From Patellaria atrata CBS 101060 (Eukaryota > Ascomycota > Dothideomycetes > Patellariales > Patellariaceae), in NCBI GenBank assembly GCA_010093705.1, contig MU006090.1:1825817-1889816 (forward strand): a stretch of DNA of 64,000 bases. Direction: 5' to 3'. The notes beneath the pieces were generated by a model. The model worked only from the letters and a program-made list of their open reading frames with translations. It was not told the origin of the DNA and did not search any database. Every line of letters begins with the position of its first letter. The first letter of the stretch is position 1. Positions 47,901-62,551 of this stretch are shown here, in pieces. The position numbers and the translations under genes are program-made.

Positions 47901-48810
47901 GCCATCTGTCGCAGTCTCGAGCTCAGGGCGTTTCTCTCCCAGCAAACCATCACAGCTGCGGATAACGATCCGAATAACCCGGGTTCTCAGCAGCGCGACT
48001 TCGTAACCCGCATATACGACTCCGTGACCGACGGTATGGAAGAGTTCCTCGGAAATATACCCGTCCTCGACCAATTATCCCTCGCGGGTCAGAACCTCAT
48101 ATCCGCTGCCACGAGCCAGCTCAACACCTCCGCAGCCGTATCTCCCACCACCGCCACCAGCGTCGGGATTGCGCCCAACGATGCTGCAGCCGCCGCGGAG
48201 GTAGAAGCCGAGCTCAACGCGTTCACCGGCACCGCTACCGATGGAGCAGCACTGGAAGAACCCTTCGTCAAACCGATCTGCGACCTCTTCCTCGAAGCCT
48301 TCGAGCTGAATCGTGAGTCCAACTGGCTGCGCGGGCGCGCCGTCGTCGTAGTCCTCCACCAGCTCCTCGGCGGCACCATCGAGCGTAAAGTGCGCGAAAC
48401 CTTCTCTCTCTTCACGCGCGAGGATAAAGTCGTCGAGGTGCTGGATTCCCTGCGTGAGAGTTTGTGGCCAGGAGGTGGCAAGATAAGGGAGCAGGCGGTC
48501 CGGACGGAGCAGGAGAAGAAGCGGAGTAGGAGAGAGGCTGGGTTAGTGCTTGCGACGTTGGTGCCTGAGGTCGCGGGGAGCGTGGTCGGCAGGGGGAATG
48601 CGCAGAGTGCGAGCCGTAGGATCGCTGCTACGTTGAATAATCGGAGGTTGAAGTGAGTTTGTCCTTCCCTTTCTTCTTCTGTGCCATATCTTCTTTGCTT
48701 TTTGTGTATATGTCATGTGTCATGGGCTGATTGATTATAGTACGCATCTGGTCTTCACGATCCTAGACGAGCTCGTGCAAATCGTGTTCGCGGAGACGGC
48801 AGGGAGATAA
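44981..48810 (+). CDS. mdm1: PXA-RGS-PX-nexin_C protein, MDM1/SNX13-like
   Basis: Membrane-anchored sorting nexin of the Mdm1 group, an ER protein that tethers the nuclear ER to the vacuole through PI3P binding. Three exons (44981-45838, 45885-48652, 48741-48810) give 1231 residues. Two N-terminal membrane segments (about 9-27 and 33-52) precede a PXA domain (about 95-285). An RGS-type domain runs about 413-550, starting SLKDVLHDASGLSYFMEYM. A long acidic Ser-rich linker follows, then a PX domain (about 856-973) with ARRYSEFHEL and a PRRQVV basic site. The nexin C-terminal domain (about 1078-1231) ends in THLVFTILDELVQIVFAETAGR; its last 23 residues come from exon 3 after a donor (AA|GTGAGT) that overlaps a stop. 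The ATG at 44981 directly precedes the first membrane segment. Confidence 0.95.
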
Positions 48811-49083
48811 GACGGCATGGACACTCTGGGATTGAAATAGGAGCATCGGAGCAAAAGGTGTTATCGTTTCACAGATTCACAGGGCTTCAGAGCATTGATT
48901 CGGCGTTGCGGAAGGGTTTTCATTCATCATATTATTCCTGTTGTTCCTTACTGGAATTTACATATTGAACTCCGGATACCAACGCCGTTGCTGAACCGTC
49001 GAGCATATCATAATTACAGTTTCATTTCGTACCGCTAAATCGCACCCCGTCATGACTTCAAGGTCCCATGTTTGGATGACTCT

Positions 49084-50557
49084 TCAAGTGGTAGCAGATT
49101 CCTCACCCCTCCAATACTTAGTAGGCACGAACGGCATCTTCGTCACCGTCGCCGGCCTCTTCTTTCCCCTCACCACAACCTCCAACTTCGTGCCTGCCTT
49201 GTTCATCCCACTCTTCACATACCCCATCGCGATGAACTTCTTCAGCGTCGGGCTCGGGCATCCGGATGTCACTTTGCCCACCTCGTTCCCCGCCTCGTCG
49301 ACAATCTGTGCCCCCTCCCTCGCCGGCGCACCCTCGACGATGAGGCCAACACGGCGCCTGTCGACGCCCCTCCCACCATCCTTTTTGGGCTTAAGTTGGG
49401 CTAAGATGACTTCGGCGCCGTGGAAGCCGGCTCCCGTGCGTCGGTCCTTGCCGATTATCCAGCTCAGGCCGGCTTCGACGGGGGTGGTCGTGTCGTCCAG
49501 ATCATGGCCATAAAGACATAAGCCGGCCTCCAGACGTAGACTATCGCGGGCTCCGAGACCGGCGAGACGCAGCTTGTCCTCGCCAGCGCTCGCGAGAAGC
49601 GTCTCCACGAGAGCAGTAGCGGCGGAACCGGCGACGGAGATTTCGAAGCCGTCTTCGCCGGTATAGCCGCCGCGGGAGACGAGAACGTTGATGTGGGTGC
49701 CGTCTTTGAGACGGAGGTCGATACCAGTGCATTGGCCGAAGAGTAGGTTGCGGAGGCCTAAGGACCGGTCTGCGATCACGCCTTGGAGGATTTCGGCTGC
49801 GAGCGGTCCTTGTAGGGCGATGAGGCCTTCGTTGTGCTTGACTTCCCAGTTCACCTTCTCGCCCCCTTTATCTTGGAAAACGCGGAGTTCGTCGGCGAAG
49901 TAGCGCGTGTCCTTTGAGCGGCAGCCGGCGTTGGTGACGACGTGGAAGCGGCCGTGGTCGATGCGCGTTATGACAGTGTCGTCAACGATGCCTCCGGTAT
50001 ATGGGTGTAGAAAGGTAGATAGGGTCGATTTGAAGTTCCCTAGAGAGGATATGGAGGAGGGGGTTATGCGTTCGAGGAAGCCGGTTGCGCCGGGACCGGA
50101 AAAGATGTGCTGAACCCTGGATACGTGTTAGTGAATGCGATGAGTGGAGGTGGGAGGTAGAGCTGTACATGTGGCTCACGTCGAAGAGACTTGCTTTCTC
50201 CCGCGTCCAGTTGTGCGAGTCACTTATGCTGAGATCCTTGTATTGGACGGGCATTTGGTAACCTCCAAACGGGACGAACTTTGCACCGTACTTCGCGTGG
50301 AGGTCGTATAAAGGTGTTTTGGCTTGAACTTCTCCTGAGGTTGGAGTTGAGGCATAGCTTCTTCTAATTTGACCTGCATTCCATCTGGTGTTTGAATGCT
50401 GTGTGCTGCTTTGAGACGGTCGTGAAGCGAATGGAACGATATTTCGCTGAGAAGTCGATATTGTTCGACAGATTGTACTCCATTGAGCCTGTCTCCGAGG
50501 CCGTGCAATAGTTTCGAGCTTTGAAATGGGTATACGAAGGTTCCGGCGTGCTGCCAT
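49084..50557 (-). CDS. gcv1: glycine cleavage system T protein (aminomethyltransferase)
   Basis: Mitochondrial T protein of the glycine decarboxylase complex, which moves the aminomethyl carbon to tetrahydrofolate and releases ammonia. Two exons (50557-50169, 50116-49084) give 473 residues. The first 70 residues are Arg/Ser-rich without acidic residues, a typical mitochondrial presequence. The mature part begins [20 protein letters not shown] and keeps LFDVSHM-VQHIFSG across the intron. Also present are DDTVI, the folate-site [32 protein letters not shown] and, near the end, [19 protein letters not shown]. Length and motifs are standard. It is head-to-head with VMA5 and convergent with MDM1. 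Confidence 0.96.
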
Positions 50558-50858
50558 AATTGTCTAGAGGAGGGGTCAAGAGCTCTAATGTCTAGTTAGC
50601 AAAGGCCTATCTCATATTATTGGAACTAAGATTACAATTACGAGTTTTGCTACTAATTCTGCTGATAGTTAGAGACAAATTGAGTTACTATCGAGGTGTA
50701 GCAGGAGAATTTGAGGTCTCGACCCCGCGAGTGAAGTTGTACTGAATCCTAGTCGTTACATCACACACCACCGACCACCCTCTCCATCATCATCAACCCC
50801 GAGACCCCCTGTCGGACACCGATAATTGTCCTGATTCAGACTCAACTTTTAATCCACC
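50558..50858. promoter_or_regulatory. bidirectional promoter GCV1/VMA5
   Basis: 301 bp separate the two divergent start codons, the shortest divergent spacer in this window. A CT/AC-rich stretch precedes the VMA5 start. No TATA box is evident on either side. Confidence 0.5.
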
Positions 50859-52269
50859 ATGTCAAAACCAAGCACATACCTCCTAGTCTCCCTCCCGACG
50901 TCAATAGTACCCTCCAACGATAAGGACGAAGCTCTGACAGCTCTCCGAGAAGCTGTCACCAACGACTACGGCACCACACACCCCTTCTCGATACCATCCT
51001 TTAAAATTGGAACGTTGGATGCTCTCGTACAGCAAGCGGATGATTTGGCGAAGCTCGATAGTGCCGCTGAGGGCGTAGTTAATAAGGTGGGAGATTCGTT
51101 ACGAGCTATACTCGAGGGCGACGAGGCGAAGATTGCACAGCAGAAGACTATAAACGATAGTATGACATAGCTCCCCATATCTCTTCAAAAGGGGGGAAGA
51201 GATGCTAATCATCTTCCAGAACCCGTAGACCAATATCTCCGCTCCTTTTCTTGGAATAAAGTCAAATACCGCGCCGACAAACCCATCGCAGACCTGATAA
51301 GTTCCTTGCAAAAAGTAAAAACCCACATCCCCCTCCCAACCTCCTAACACAAAACCCGCGTAGATTTCAGGTCAGCTAACCCCTCCACTCCTCTCCTAGG
51401 AACTCTCCGGCATCGACAACGACGTCAAAGCGAAATTTAACCAATACAACACCTGCAAGACCTCCCTCCTCGCCTCCCAACGCCGCCAAACCGGCAACCT
51501 CAGCACCAAATCCCTCGCCCCCCTCATCGCCCCCAACACCCTCGTCCAAGACTCCGAATACCTCGAAACGCACCTAATCGCGGTCCCCAACGCAGCCGCG
51601 AAGGACTACCTCCGCTCCTACGAGACCCTCTCCCCGATGGTCGTCCCCCGCAGTTCGACTGAAATCGCAAAGGACGACGAGTTCACCCTGTTCGCGGCGA
51701 CGGTGTTCAAGAAACACGGCGCCGAGTTCGTGCACCGCTGTCGCGAGAAGCGCTGGACGCCGCGGGAGTACCGGTACGAGGAGGGCGGGCGGGAGAAGGA
51801 GGCGAAGGAGGTCGACAGCCTGACGAAGGAGGAGCGCAAGCTCTGGGGCGAGGCCCTCCGCATGGGCAATACGGGCTACAGCGAGGCGGGCATGATTTGG
51901 GTCCACGTCATGGCGCTGAGGGTCTTCGTCGAGACCGTCTTGCGGTACGGGTTACCATTAGAGTTTGTGTGCGGACTTGTGCAGGTAAGACGTTACAATC
52001 CCCCAACCGAAAAGAAAACCCCCTTTTCCAGGTTTGGTGATGAAAGTAGGACCACAGCTAATATAACCAAGACGACATCCAAAAACGCCAAAAAGGCCAA
52101 AGCGAGCCTCGACGACCGCTACGACTACCTCGCCGGCAATGCCTTCGGCCGCGACAAGAAAGGCCGCGTGCAGAAGGACGACTCGAGCCTCGCGAATGAC
52201 ATGCAGGCCGCCGGTCACGCCGACCACGAGTATACCGCCTACGTGTACTATGAATTTGAGTTTCAATAG
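50859..52269 (+). CDS. vma5: V-type ATPase subunit C
   Basis: Peripheral V1 subunit that links the ATPase head to the membrane sector and controls reversible assembly. Four exons (50859-51159, 51220-51314, 51400-51984, 52072-52269) give 392 residues, the usual length. Visible blocks are YLLVSLPTS at the start, DQYLRSFSWNKVKYR after intron 1, FTLFAATVFKKHGAEFVHRCREK and MIWVHVMALRVFVETVLRYGLP in exon 3, and the C-terminal NAFGRDKKGRV with HEYTAYVYYEFEF. Intron 3 is in phase, so the frame stays open across it; I removed it because both ends have splice signals and the inserted residues break a conserved region. The neighbour NAR1 is convergent. Confidence 0.94.
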
Positions 52270-52733
52270 GGGTTTTTTGTTGCTGGGTGGGAGTGTACAA
52301 CCGCGCTTGCTTTGTTTTTGGAGGATGGAGAGGAGCTGGATTGGCGGTATCTCATGTCTTTGCTGGGGGATGTGTATGTTGAGTTGACTAATGAAATGAG
52401 ACGAGAGGTTGAATGACTGCAATGCTTTCCTCCCTCCCCACTTTGTCGTATTTGCAGTTTCTGTCCCTGTGTACACGGTCTGTATATCTTCGCTGGGCTG
52501 CATAATTTAAAGTATTGATCGCATGCACAGCTCGGGTATTTGTACTGTTGCCTTTGTCGTACGATTTCAAGTTACCCCGTACAGTACAATAGAGTCAAAG
52601 ACGCCTTCAAGACTGCGCGTACAGTACGGTACGACCGGGAACTCGACATAGAACTCAGATAGTCGCATTACCGCCATCTACACCTTCTCCTCTACCACGA
52701 TCCTACCGCAACACCCAAATCCCAAACTCCAAT
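52270..52733. other. convergent 3' region VMA5/NAR1
   Basis: About 0.46 kb between two facing stop codons, with several copies of GTACAGTACGG-like words near 52578-52635. No gene is recognised. Confidence 0.4.
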
Positions 52734-54644
52734 CTACCATCCCCCGCCGATACTACTCGCCAACCCAGCAACCCTCTCGACATCACTGGTCCCCTCTTTC
52801 CCAACCAGACTCTCCACCTTCCTGAAACTGGTGAAAAGAAGATTCTTCGCCTCAACGCCCGTGACGCGCTCCCAATGGCGCAAAATTCCCTTAACATAGC
52901 TTTTCGAAACCCCATTAACAACATCAGACTCATCGACCATTTCCGTATCTACACCACTGGCCATCTGGTCTGGCTCGTCTTCCTCCTCGTCAGATGATAA
53001 TGAAGAAGAAGAAGCCTCACCAGCGCTGAAATACGCCTCATTTACCCTCCCAAGCCAACTCCTCTGCTCCCCCGGCGTCCGTCGCATAGTCCCCATCCCC
53101 TCCGCCCCACTCTCCCCCTCCACGACATCACCCGCCTTGATCTGGCCCCCTCCATTCGTACAGCCACCGGGACAAGCCATGACCTCCACATATGCATACT
53201 CACCCCCCCCCCTTTTTTCCCCGGATTCCTTCATAGCGCCATTAGGCCGCCTAACCGCACCCGGCCGGGCGCCAGGCATGCGCGACTTCTTCGCCGGCTT
53301 GAGCCGCCGAACCAGATTCTGGATATTGCGGAAGCCGTAATACCTTGCCATTTTGACCACCACTTTCCCGGTCGCGGGGTAAGAAAGAGTATACTCAACC
53401 ACGTCGGCGTTACGGCCGCGGGAGATGCTGATTTCGGAGCCCGGGTGCGCGGCGCGGTAGGTGTGGAGGATGTGGTGGAGGTACCCGCCGCTGGTGCCGG
53501 CGGGGGGTGTTTGTTGCGCTGGTCTGTGAGCACGCCCTTTGGGGAAGAGGAAGGCGTTGAGGGGTGAGTCTGGAAAGGGTGTTGTTTGACGGGGCGGGGT
53601 GCGTGGGAGGGAGGAGAAGGGGATGCCGCGGCTGGAGGCGAGGAGGAGAAGTTCGCGGGCTGTGATTACGCAGTCGACGTCGCGGACGTCCGCGTCGAGA
53701 TCTGTGCTCGCGCGATCGGGAAGCCAGGAGGAAGAAGTAAGTTCGCTTCGACTGGCCTCAAGCTTCTTGTCGAAGCAGGGCATGATGGCGAGATGCCAGA
53801 TTTGGGAAGGGGGAATGTTGTATTTGCGATTGAGTACGGATTTGATGAGTGTCCCAGTGAGAGCCTGCGGACTCTTTAGACGAGAGATGTGGGGGAGGAC
53901 GTAGGGATGTGTCTTTTCAGCGTAGCAAATCCAGCCGGGACAGGCGCTCGTGAGGATAGGTTTGATTGGTATTGTGGATATGGAACCTTCTTCTCCTTCA
54001 GCGGCAGCTTGGGGACGTTCGAGAGCAGATATCACTTCCTCTGCTGCGGCGACTAAGGCCGCTTCTCGTGCGACGTTGGTGTCGATCACCCATGTGAATG
54101 AGCTCTTGTGTCGTCCACCACTCGACAAACCGTTCGTCCCGCTAAGCAGCTGTGCTATCATGTTCCCCGCCTCTCGCTCCGAGATATTAAACATCGCAGC
54201 TATACTAGCCCGAGACTGAGGGCTCACGCTCGCCACAAAGATCTTTCCATCTGATGTCGCTCCATTGCCTCCATTGGCCTGTCCACCATCTACCCATGGT
54301 GGAACAAGAGACGGATATGCATCCAAAGTATTCAGCACCTCCGAATGTGATTGTAGAGAGACGAGGACGGCTTCGGCAGATGTGACGCAGCCCGAGCAGG
54401 CGAGACAGTCTGTCAGGCTGATTTGAGCAGGAGGGGCGGTAGAGGCGTGGACTTTATCTTCGGTTGTGACCTCGTAGGGATTCTGCATAGAATCGAGTCA
54501 GTCAAGGGGGTAAAAGGAGTTTCCAAAAGACCCGACCCATACCTCATTTATCTGTTCCTTGGGTAACGTCTCAATCGGTTTTATACACGCGACACCGGGG
54601 GATATGAAGTCATTGAGGTCATCGGCGGACAGTATAGCACTCAT
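52734..54644 (-). CDS. nar1: cytosolic Fe-S cluster assembly factor NAR1
   Basis: Iron-only hydrogenase-like protein of the cytosolic iron-sulfur assembly machinery, passing clusters to the CIA targeting complex. Two exons (54644-54543, 54482-52734) give 616 residues, longer than yeast Nar1 (about 490) because of variable linkers. Exon 1 has [17 protein letters not shown] with the first cluster Cys; exon 2 adds [19 protein letters not shown]. The second cluster site is marked by [26 protein letters not shown] and [13 protein letters not shown]. Variable, acidic or basic insertions lie between, including a basic linker [17 protein letters not shown] and an acidic Ser/Asp/Glu stretch near residue 520. 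A ten-G run in the coding strand falls just before the MACPGGC motif. Confidence 0.95.
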
Positions 54645-55052
54645 CCTTTCCCCGAAAGTAAAATCAAAAATGTAAAAAGTTTCGAAATCTACCGTAGTTT
54701 TAATCACACAGCGCCAACGCCCCAGAAGATCTTGAAAGAAGAAAGAAAGGAGTCGATAACCTCGTACAAATACAGTAAAATGCGCGGGAAATAAAAATCA
54801 TGATAAAAGCATGTGCTCCGGCTAAGGCGACTTCGGTCCCCTCCTTAAAAAATTGATGATTAATCCTTATCGATAACGGTAATTCTTCCCCCCACCCCCT
54901 CCCCCCTTTCCTCACACCGCCTTGCAGAAAAAGAAGCTCATTGTTTCGTCCGATCAAAGCTTCAATCCTCTCCCACCACAAACCACTCCACTACTAACTC
55001 ACCACCTATACCTCCAACTCCAAACTCCTCCAAACCCCCACAACAAAGAAAA
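54645..55052. promoter_or_regulatory. bidirectional promoter NAR1/RPB12
   Basis: 408 bp separate the two divergent starts. The RPB12 side is strongly C/A-rich (about 54960-55050), typical for leaders of fungal housekeeping genes. Confidence 0.5.
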
Positions 55053-55442
55053 ATGTCCTCAACACCCTACACTGGCCCCTCCTCCTCCAACCCCACCGGC
55101 ACCGGGACGACCTACAACATGACAACCGCAACCTCCTACGAAGACACCTCTCGACCAGTTCAATACGCCTGCGGCGACTGCGACGCCAAGGTGACGCTGA
55201 AGATGGGCGACGCGATCAGGTGCAAGGAGTGCGGACACCGCGTCCTTTACAAGGAGAGGACGAACAGGTATGTCTTTGTTAGGTTTTTGAGATTTGGGGA
55301 TGGGGTTTTTGGGTTTGGGTTTGGGTGAGGTAGAGGTTGAGGTAGAGGTTGATGGAGGGGGGGTATGGGGTTTATAGTATATGTGGGATTTATGGCTGAC
55401 ATCTGTGTGTTTTGTAGGATGGTGCAGTTCGAGGCGCGATAG
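55053..55442 (+). CDS. rpb12: RNA polymerase I/II/III shared subunit RPB12 (ABC10-alpha)
   Basis: Small zinc-ribbon subunit shared by the three nuclear RNA polymerases. Two exons (55053-55267, 55418-55442) give 79 residues. The zinc ribbon reads YACGDCDAKV...IRCKECGHRVLYKERTNR and the conserved C-terminus MVQFEAR comes from the 25-nt last exon. The intron splits the Arg codon between TNR and MVQ, a known conserved position in this family. The N-terminal 35 residues are Ser/Thr/Pro-rich and variable. Confidence 0.97.
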
Positions 55443-56089
55443 GCCGGGATACCGAGAGTGGGATAAAATCACGCATACGAGGGAGATGTGTCAATTTAGA
55501 GAGACGTCAAAAGGTGCTGTCGACGGTCTATGCGCTGCATACATCTCAGAACAGAGTATCTTCTCGGGAAGAAAGAAAATCGAGTGGACATGGATCAAGC
55601 GCTTCTCACAATGAAGGGTGCAATTTCTCTTCCAGCATAGGAGTTTAGGAGCTTATAGTCACAAGATTACAGAATCATATACCCATTTCAAGCGCTCATA
55701 TTGTATTCATAAACTCGCCATGCAAGTAGCTATGACTGATCTACCAACTTACTATGCTCCATTTCACTTCCGGTGCCCCAAACGCCACAAATGAGATCTC
55801 ACCCTAATAGTTCAGCATGCTGGGGAAATAATTGCTCGATGAGAACGAGAGATGTAAATTCCGATTGCAGAGTCAGGTCGGTAAAACCGGGATGTTATGA
55901 AAGCATATGGGAGTTGGAACAAAGCGCAAGACTTAGGAGGTAATCGGTCAATTGAGCGGTTCGGTACCCGCCGCAATTATAGACTGACTTCTTCGCATAA
56001 GTGTAATCATGATGTAGGTCTGTAAAGGAAAGTTATCCTTATACTGGTCCAAATCGACCAGTCAAGAGCCACGTGGTCTTGGCATATAT
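55443..56089. other. convergent 3' region RPB12/COT1-type kinase
   Basis: About 0.65 kb between facing stop codons. No gene features are recognised. Confidence 0.4.
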
Positions 56090-58232
<2,143 letters not shown>

Positions 58233-60174
58233 GAGCTCTCTGGAGAGCGAGCCGCAATGGTTTTGGTGTTTATCGCTGGTCTTCTGATAGAGGGGTGATC
58301 GAAGGGGGCTGAGGAAACTGGCACGACTGAGTTAGTATCTGAAGTCGGTGGAGCTAAAAAATGTTAGGAGAAGCGAAAGGGGACGTGCTCCTTCAAGGAA
58401 AGGCTAGAAAGTAGAAAGAGGGCGGGGATGGCCGAAACAACAAAGCAACACAACGCACCTCTAGACTGTAACACACTTAGATTGACATGAATGGATAGAA
58501 CAGGGGCTTGAAGAGTTGAGTAACTCAGCAGCGAGCCCTAACTTTGCATGTAATCGGATGAAGGAGTTGGAACTTCAAAGTATTCTGGATGTCGTGGATG
58601 CCAAGAAGGATCAAGTTGCTGTACAGTAAGCCGGTACCTTAAAACCCTTGCGGGGCAACAATAAGGGCAAAGCTATAAGAGAGCCACATAATTAGGTATC
58701 CTTCTACCTTAGTAGTGGTACAATCGTAACTATCTATATCTCCATCTATACTATGTCTAAATCTCAATACGACTTGACATTTCGCGCTAGCGTAACTTGC
58801 AATCTTCTACAGCAGACACTTCTATCACACGTTTCCCATCACGTACAGCACAGTACTGTATTCGGAGCGTCGGTACCTTGAGATGACACCGGGGCAAGCG
58901 GGTACACGTACAGCGAGTCGGAGTACAAGTACCACGGTAAGGGAATAATGGAAAGGCAAGGGACAATTGGGCCGCTTAAGCCTCCCTGATCGGCACAGTA
59001 TACGGCATATTATCTCCCTTATAGCTGATCGTAATAGGCTCGTATTTCATGTGATAGCCAGGGGAGATGTTACGAAGCTTATTCGCACAGTTGGAACTTC
59101 AATAACAAATAGATGTAACACTTCAATCCGGTAGGCCAAGCACACAGCGTCCGAGTACGAATCGTACTCACTTTGGTGTTTTCGACATACTGCCAAGTGC
59201 AGTTTAAGAGTCCTGGACCAGACAAAGTGGTCGAAACGCTCCGTTGATGAAGTCGCTAATTATCATGGTAGAATTTCATAGGGTGCTTCTAGCAATCGGA
59301 AGTTTTCATGAATGTGACGGTCTTGCGTCTAAGCGCGAAATCTCTATGGAGCAGAGATGTGACGACCTGCTTAAAGGCGCGTATCTCACGGTTGGCGTGT
59401 ACCAGTCAGAATCCCGTTGTATGTCGCCAACATATCGTCGTGTATCAAATACACCCAATCCAATACGGAATTCAGAAATTTGAGTTTGACCTAAAGATGC
59501 AGTACTATCGTAGATGGTCGGCGTGGACACAGATAATATTTTCATCTATCAACTCCTATCCAAAAAGAACAGCTCTGAAGCTTTTATGTGTCCTGATTCA
59601 ACAAGCCTACCCAGTTGCCTGCGCATACACTTGTTTTACAACGCCAGTGCCAACTCTTTCCTCATCCAAAAAAAAAATTAAAAAAAAAAAAATAATTCGA
59701 ACCTGTCCCTCTTCTCCTTCCTCTAGTAACGTTCCGGCATTATTGGTCCCTAATCGTGGTCCCTAATCGCTTCGGGCGCTGTTAACATTAAAGCCCATAT
59801 TTTCTTCCAAAGAGAGTAATTCAACCGCCATGCGCCTCGCTTACATGGGACAAATACAAGAACCTGGAAAGCAACGCTAATAGAAAAGGTAAGAAGTAAA
59901 ATGAAAGTAAGAAGTTATTAAGATTAATAAGAGTAAAGTATTGTTGGTGCTTTAATAATAGATGCAGTAGCAGACGAGTTTTGAAGGTGATGTACCAGGA
60001 GGAATTTCCTAATCTTTGGCTACGATATAACAAGGTCGTAAATAGTCGTAAGGTAAAAGGGACTAGTATGGGTACTAGTCGGCTCACATCGAAGGAGTCG
60101 GGGTATATACAACAATAAAAGAAAAAATAAATGTTATGATCCAAAAAGCAAAGTAGCCGCACATGGCAGACTTC
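58233..60174. other. long intergenic region
   Basis: About 1.9 kb holding the promoter and likely long leader of the NDR kinase and the 3' flank of the homeobox gene. An A-rich run lies at about 59668-59692. Open frames at 59244-59766 have no family features. Confidence 0.45.
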
Positions 60175-62551
60175 TTAATGCTTGAAATCGCCTGGGCCTG
60201 CGTTCGCAAAGTGATAGACTTTAGGTCTATTATCCTGGATTTTCATAGGTGTTGCTTTCGATCCTGAGCCGTTGGGTGGGGAATATTCATACACTTGGAG
60301 ATCTGGTGGGGAAGTAAAATTGCTCATCGCAGGATTCATAGGGTTGTGAAGAGGTTGCGGAGGTGGGAACATCTGCTGGTGAGGTATTCCTTGCATACCA
60401 TCCGGCTTGAACTGTACTGGATAAGACATCTGTAGATCTCCAGCAGAAGTAACCATGGGCATGGCGTAAGCGGCCTCAGGAAGCATACTAGGTGCAACAG
60501 AGACGTCTTGTAATGACGGTCTACGAAAATTCTCATCATGATTATCCATTGCCGGATATCCTGTCACCGGTATTTGCTCGACTATGGGTTGGGAATGAGT
60601 TGGAAAAGCTGTTCTTGGGAAGTTCTGTTGCGTTGCTGGTGCTGATTGCGGGGGAGTGTCACGGAATATAGGCTGGTTAACAAACCGAGGACGACCTGGA
60701 GCGACCTGATTCTGGTCCAGAGGCGTGCCTGGTGGAGGAGTATTACTATAAAACAATCCGCCATCCAACGCTGGTGGATCACAGGACCAAGTTACCGGTA
60801 GGCTTTCAGGCGTTGAATGTTCTGGTCCGTGGATTGGTGCTTTAACACCACTTGGTTGCCAGGGAGGGAAGCGTTGCAATTCATTAGGAGTGAGTGGCGT
60901 CGGAGGAGCAAGACTTCCGTTACCAGCTGATAATCCGGGTGTCGTTACAGTAAAAGATCCGGAAGCATGACGCGCAAATTTGGGAGAATTAGCAGCCTCA
61001 GTAAAAGATGCAATGAGTGGCGATCTCTGTGTAGATCCAGAGTTGACTTTCTGTATCCGATTAAATCCCGTAGATCTAATACGGCGTAGAGTCTGATCTG
61101 GATTGAAATTTGAATGACTGGTGCCAGGAGAAGGCATCCCACTGCTGTATGAGGCACTTCTGAGAGCAGCAGCGCCTAAAGCAGGAGGACGTGGTCGGTG
61201 CCTACGAGTAGCAATGCTAGAAGACATGTTTGATGCAGCACTCGGATGCTTGAACTGGCCATCTGCGGATTTCTGCGACTGAATGCCAACATGACTCATC
61301 GAATCAGCAAGAGCACTGGTAGACGAATTACGACGGGAATATGTAGCAGAAGGAAATTCTAAATTCTGGTCGAATTCGGAATGTCTCAAGTTCGCAAAGG
61401 CCGAATCACCTCGTTCCGGCACAGAAGAATTTACAGAAACGGTGGATAGATTACTGTGGTTGTACACCTCTGGGCTCTGGTAAAAACCGTTTATTGAGTG
61501 ATTCTGTTGCCATAAAGCTGCGGCATTGAGGGGGGAAGAAGTCTGTGGAATCTGATCAAGAGGCCCAATAGACTCATCCATGTTCTCTTGTTTGTAGGAA
61601 GGAGGAAACTGATCATTGTTCTTTTCCTCGGTCCAACCTGAATATACAGATGTTAATGCTGACATCCCTTCTACTCCTGTCGAAGATTGAGAAGTCGAAA
61701 TCGAACGGGTGCCAGAGAATGGAGAATGGTCCGATGAGATTGATCCGTGAGTTTGCACGGGTTGCATGGAGCTTGAAGTATTCGCACTCATCCCGTCAGA
61801 GTCCATTACTGGTAGTCCGTTAGGCACGGGAGAGAAAGTTCCGTTGCCATTAAAGTCCAAGGAGTTTGTGAACTGAACTTCTCCTCCAAAGTTTTGTTGT
61901 GGACCAGATGTTTCAAATCCTTGATACTTTTCGAGAGGTTGAGTTGATTTCGTGCTAGGTTGTTGAATATCGTAGCCAGCGTTGACTAACGAATGGAACA
62001 ATGTTTGCATTGAAGCGGGTTGTGTAGTCTCGTTAATGGAGTCCAACACGGAATTGTACTCGTGCTGTATCTGTGGCTGTACCGCCATCATATCAGGTGT
62101 TGGAGTCATCTCTATACTTTCAACTAGTATACTAGATGGCGAAACGTCTGTAGCAGATGTGTAAAAGTCATGGGGTATGGAAAGCGGGACGACCGGAGGG
62201 GGGTCGAATTGCGTATGAACAGGCACAGCTTGATGGCCAAGCATCATCGAATTTTGGAACATCGTATACGCGTTCATCGACTTCTTGAAGTCTTGCTTGA
62301 CCTTCGCGCGTCGGTTTTGGAACCAATTCTATACAACGCGCATCAGTTTGACTGCCCCGACAACGAAAGTGAATACTCACGTTGATTTTGTCCAAAGGAA
62401 CGCCCAATGTCTCCGCAAATCCTTTCTTTGTATTAGTGTTCGGCTTATGTTGTTGCTGAAAATGCGCTTCCAGTATATCATGTTGCTCCTTGGTCAGGCG
62501 AGGCTTCACATCGACAGACATTGCTGTCTGCTGCGGCCGTGACTCCGACAT
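60175..62551 (-). CDS. homeobox transcription factor
   Basis: Fungal homeodomain regulator. Two exons (62551-62381, 62328-60175) give 774 residues. The homeodomain lies at about residues 16-70: RLTKEQHDILEAHF in helix 1, PLDKIN before the intron and NWFQNRRAKVKQ, the recognition helix, directly after it. The spacing is that of a typical 60-residue domain and the WFQNRR core is intact. The remaining 700 residues are low-complexity (Ser, Pro, Gln, Asn) with no other domain, as in other long fungal homeobox proteins. The start MSESRPQQ at 62551 is chosen; a second ATG ten codons on (MSVDVKPRL) is equally possible. Target genes and the role in development cannot be read from sequence. Confidence 0.92.

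Noticed and set aside
59244-59766. Overlapping open frames upstream of the NDR kinase
   Set aside because: Low-complexity ends, an A-rich run and no conserved block on either strand.
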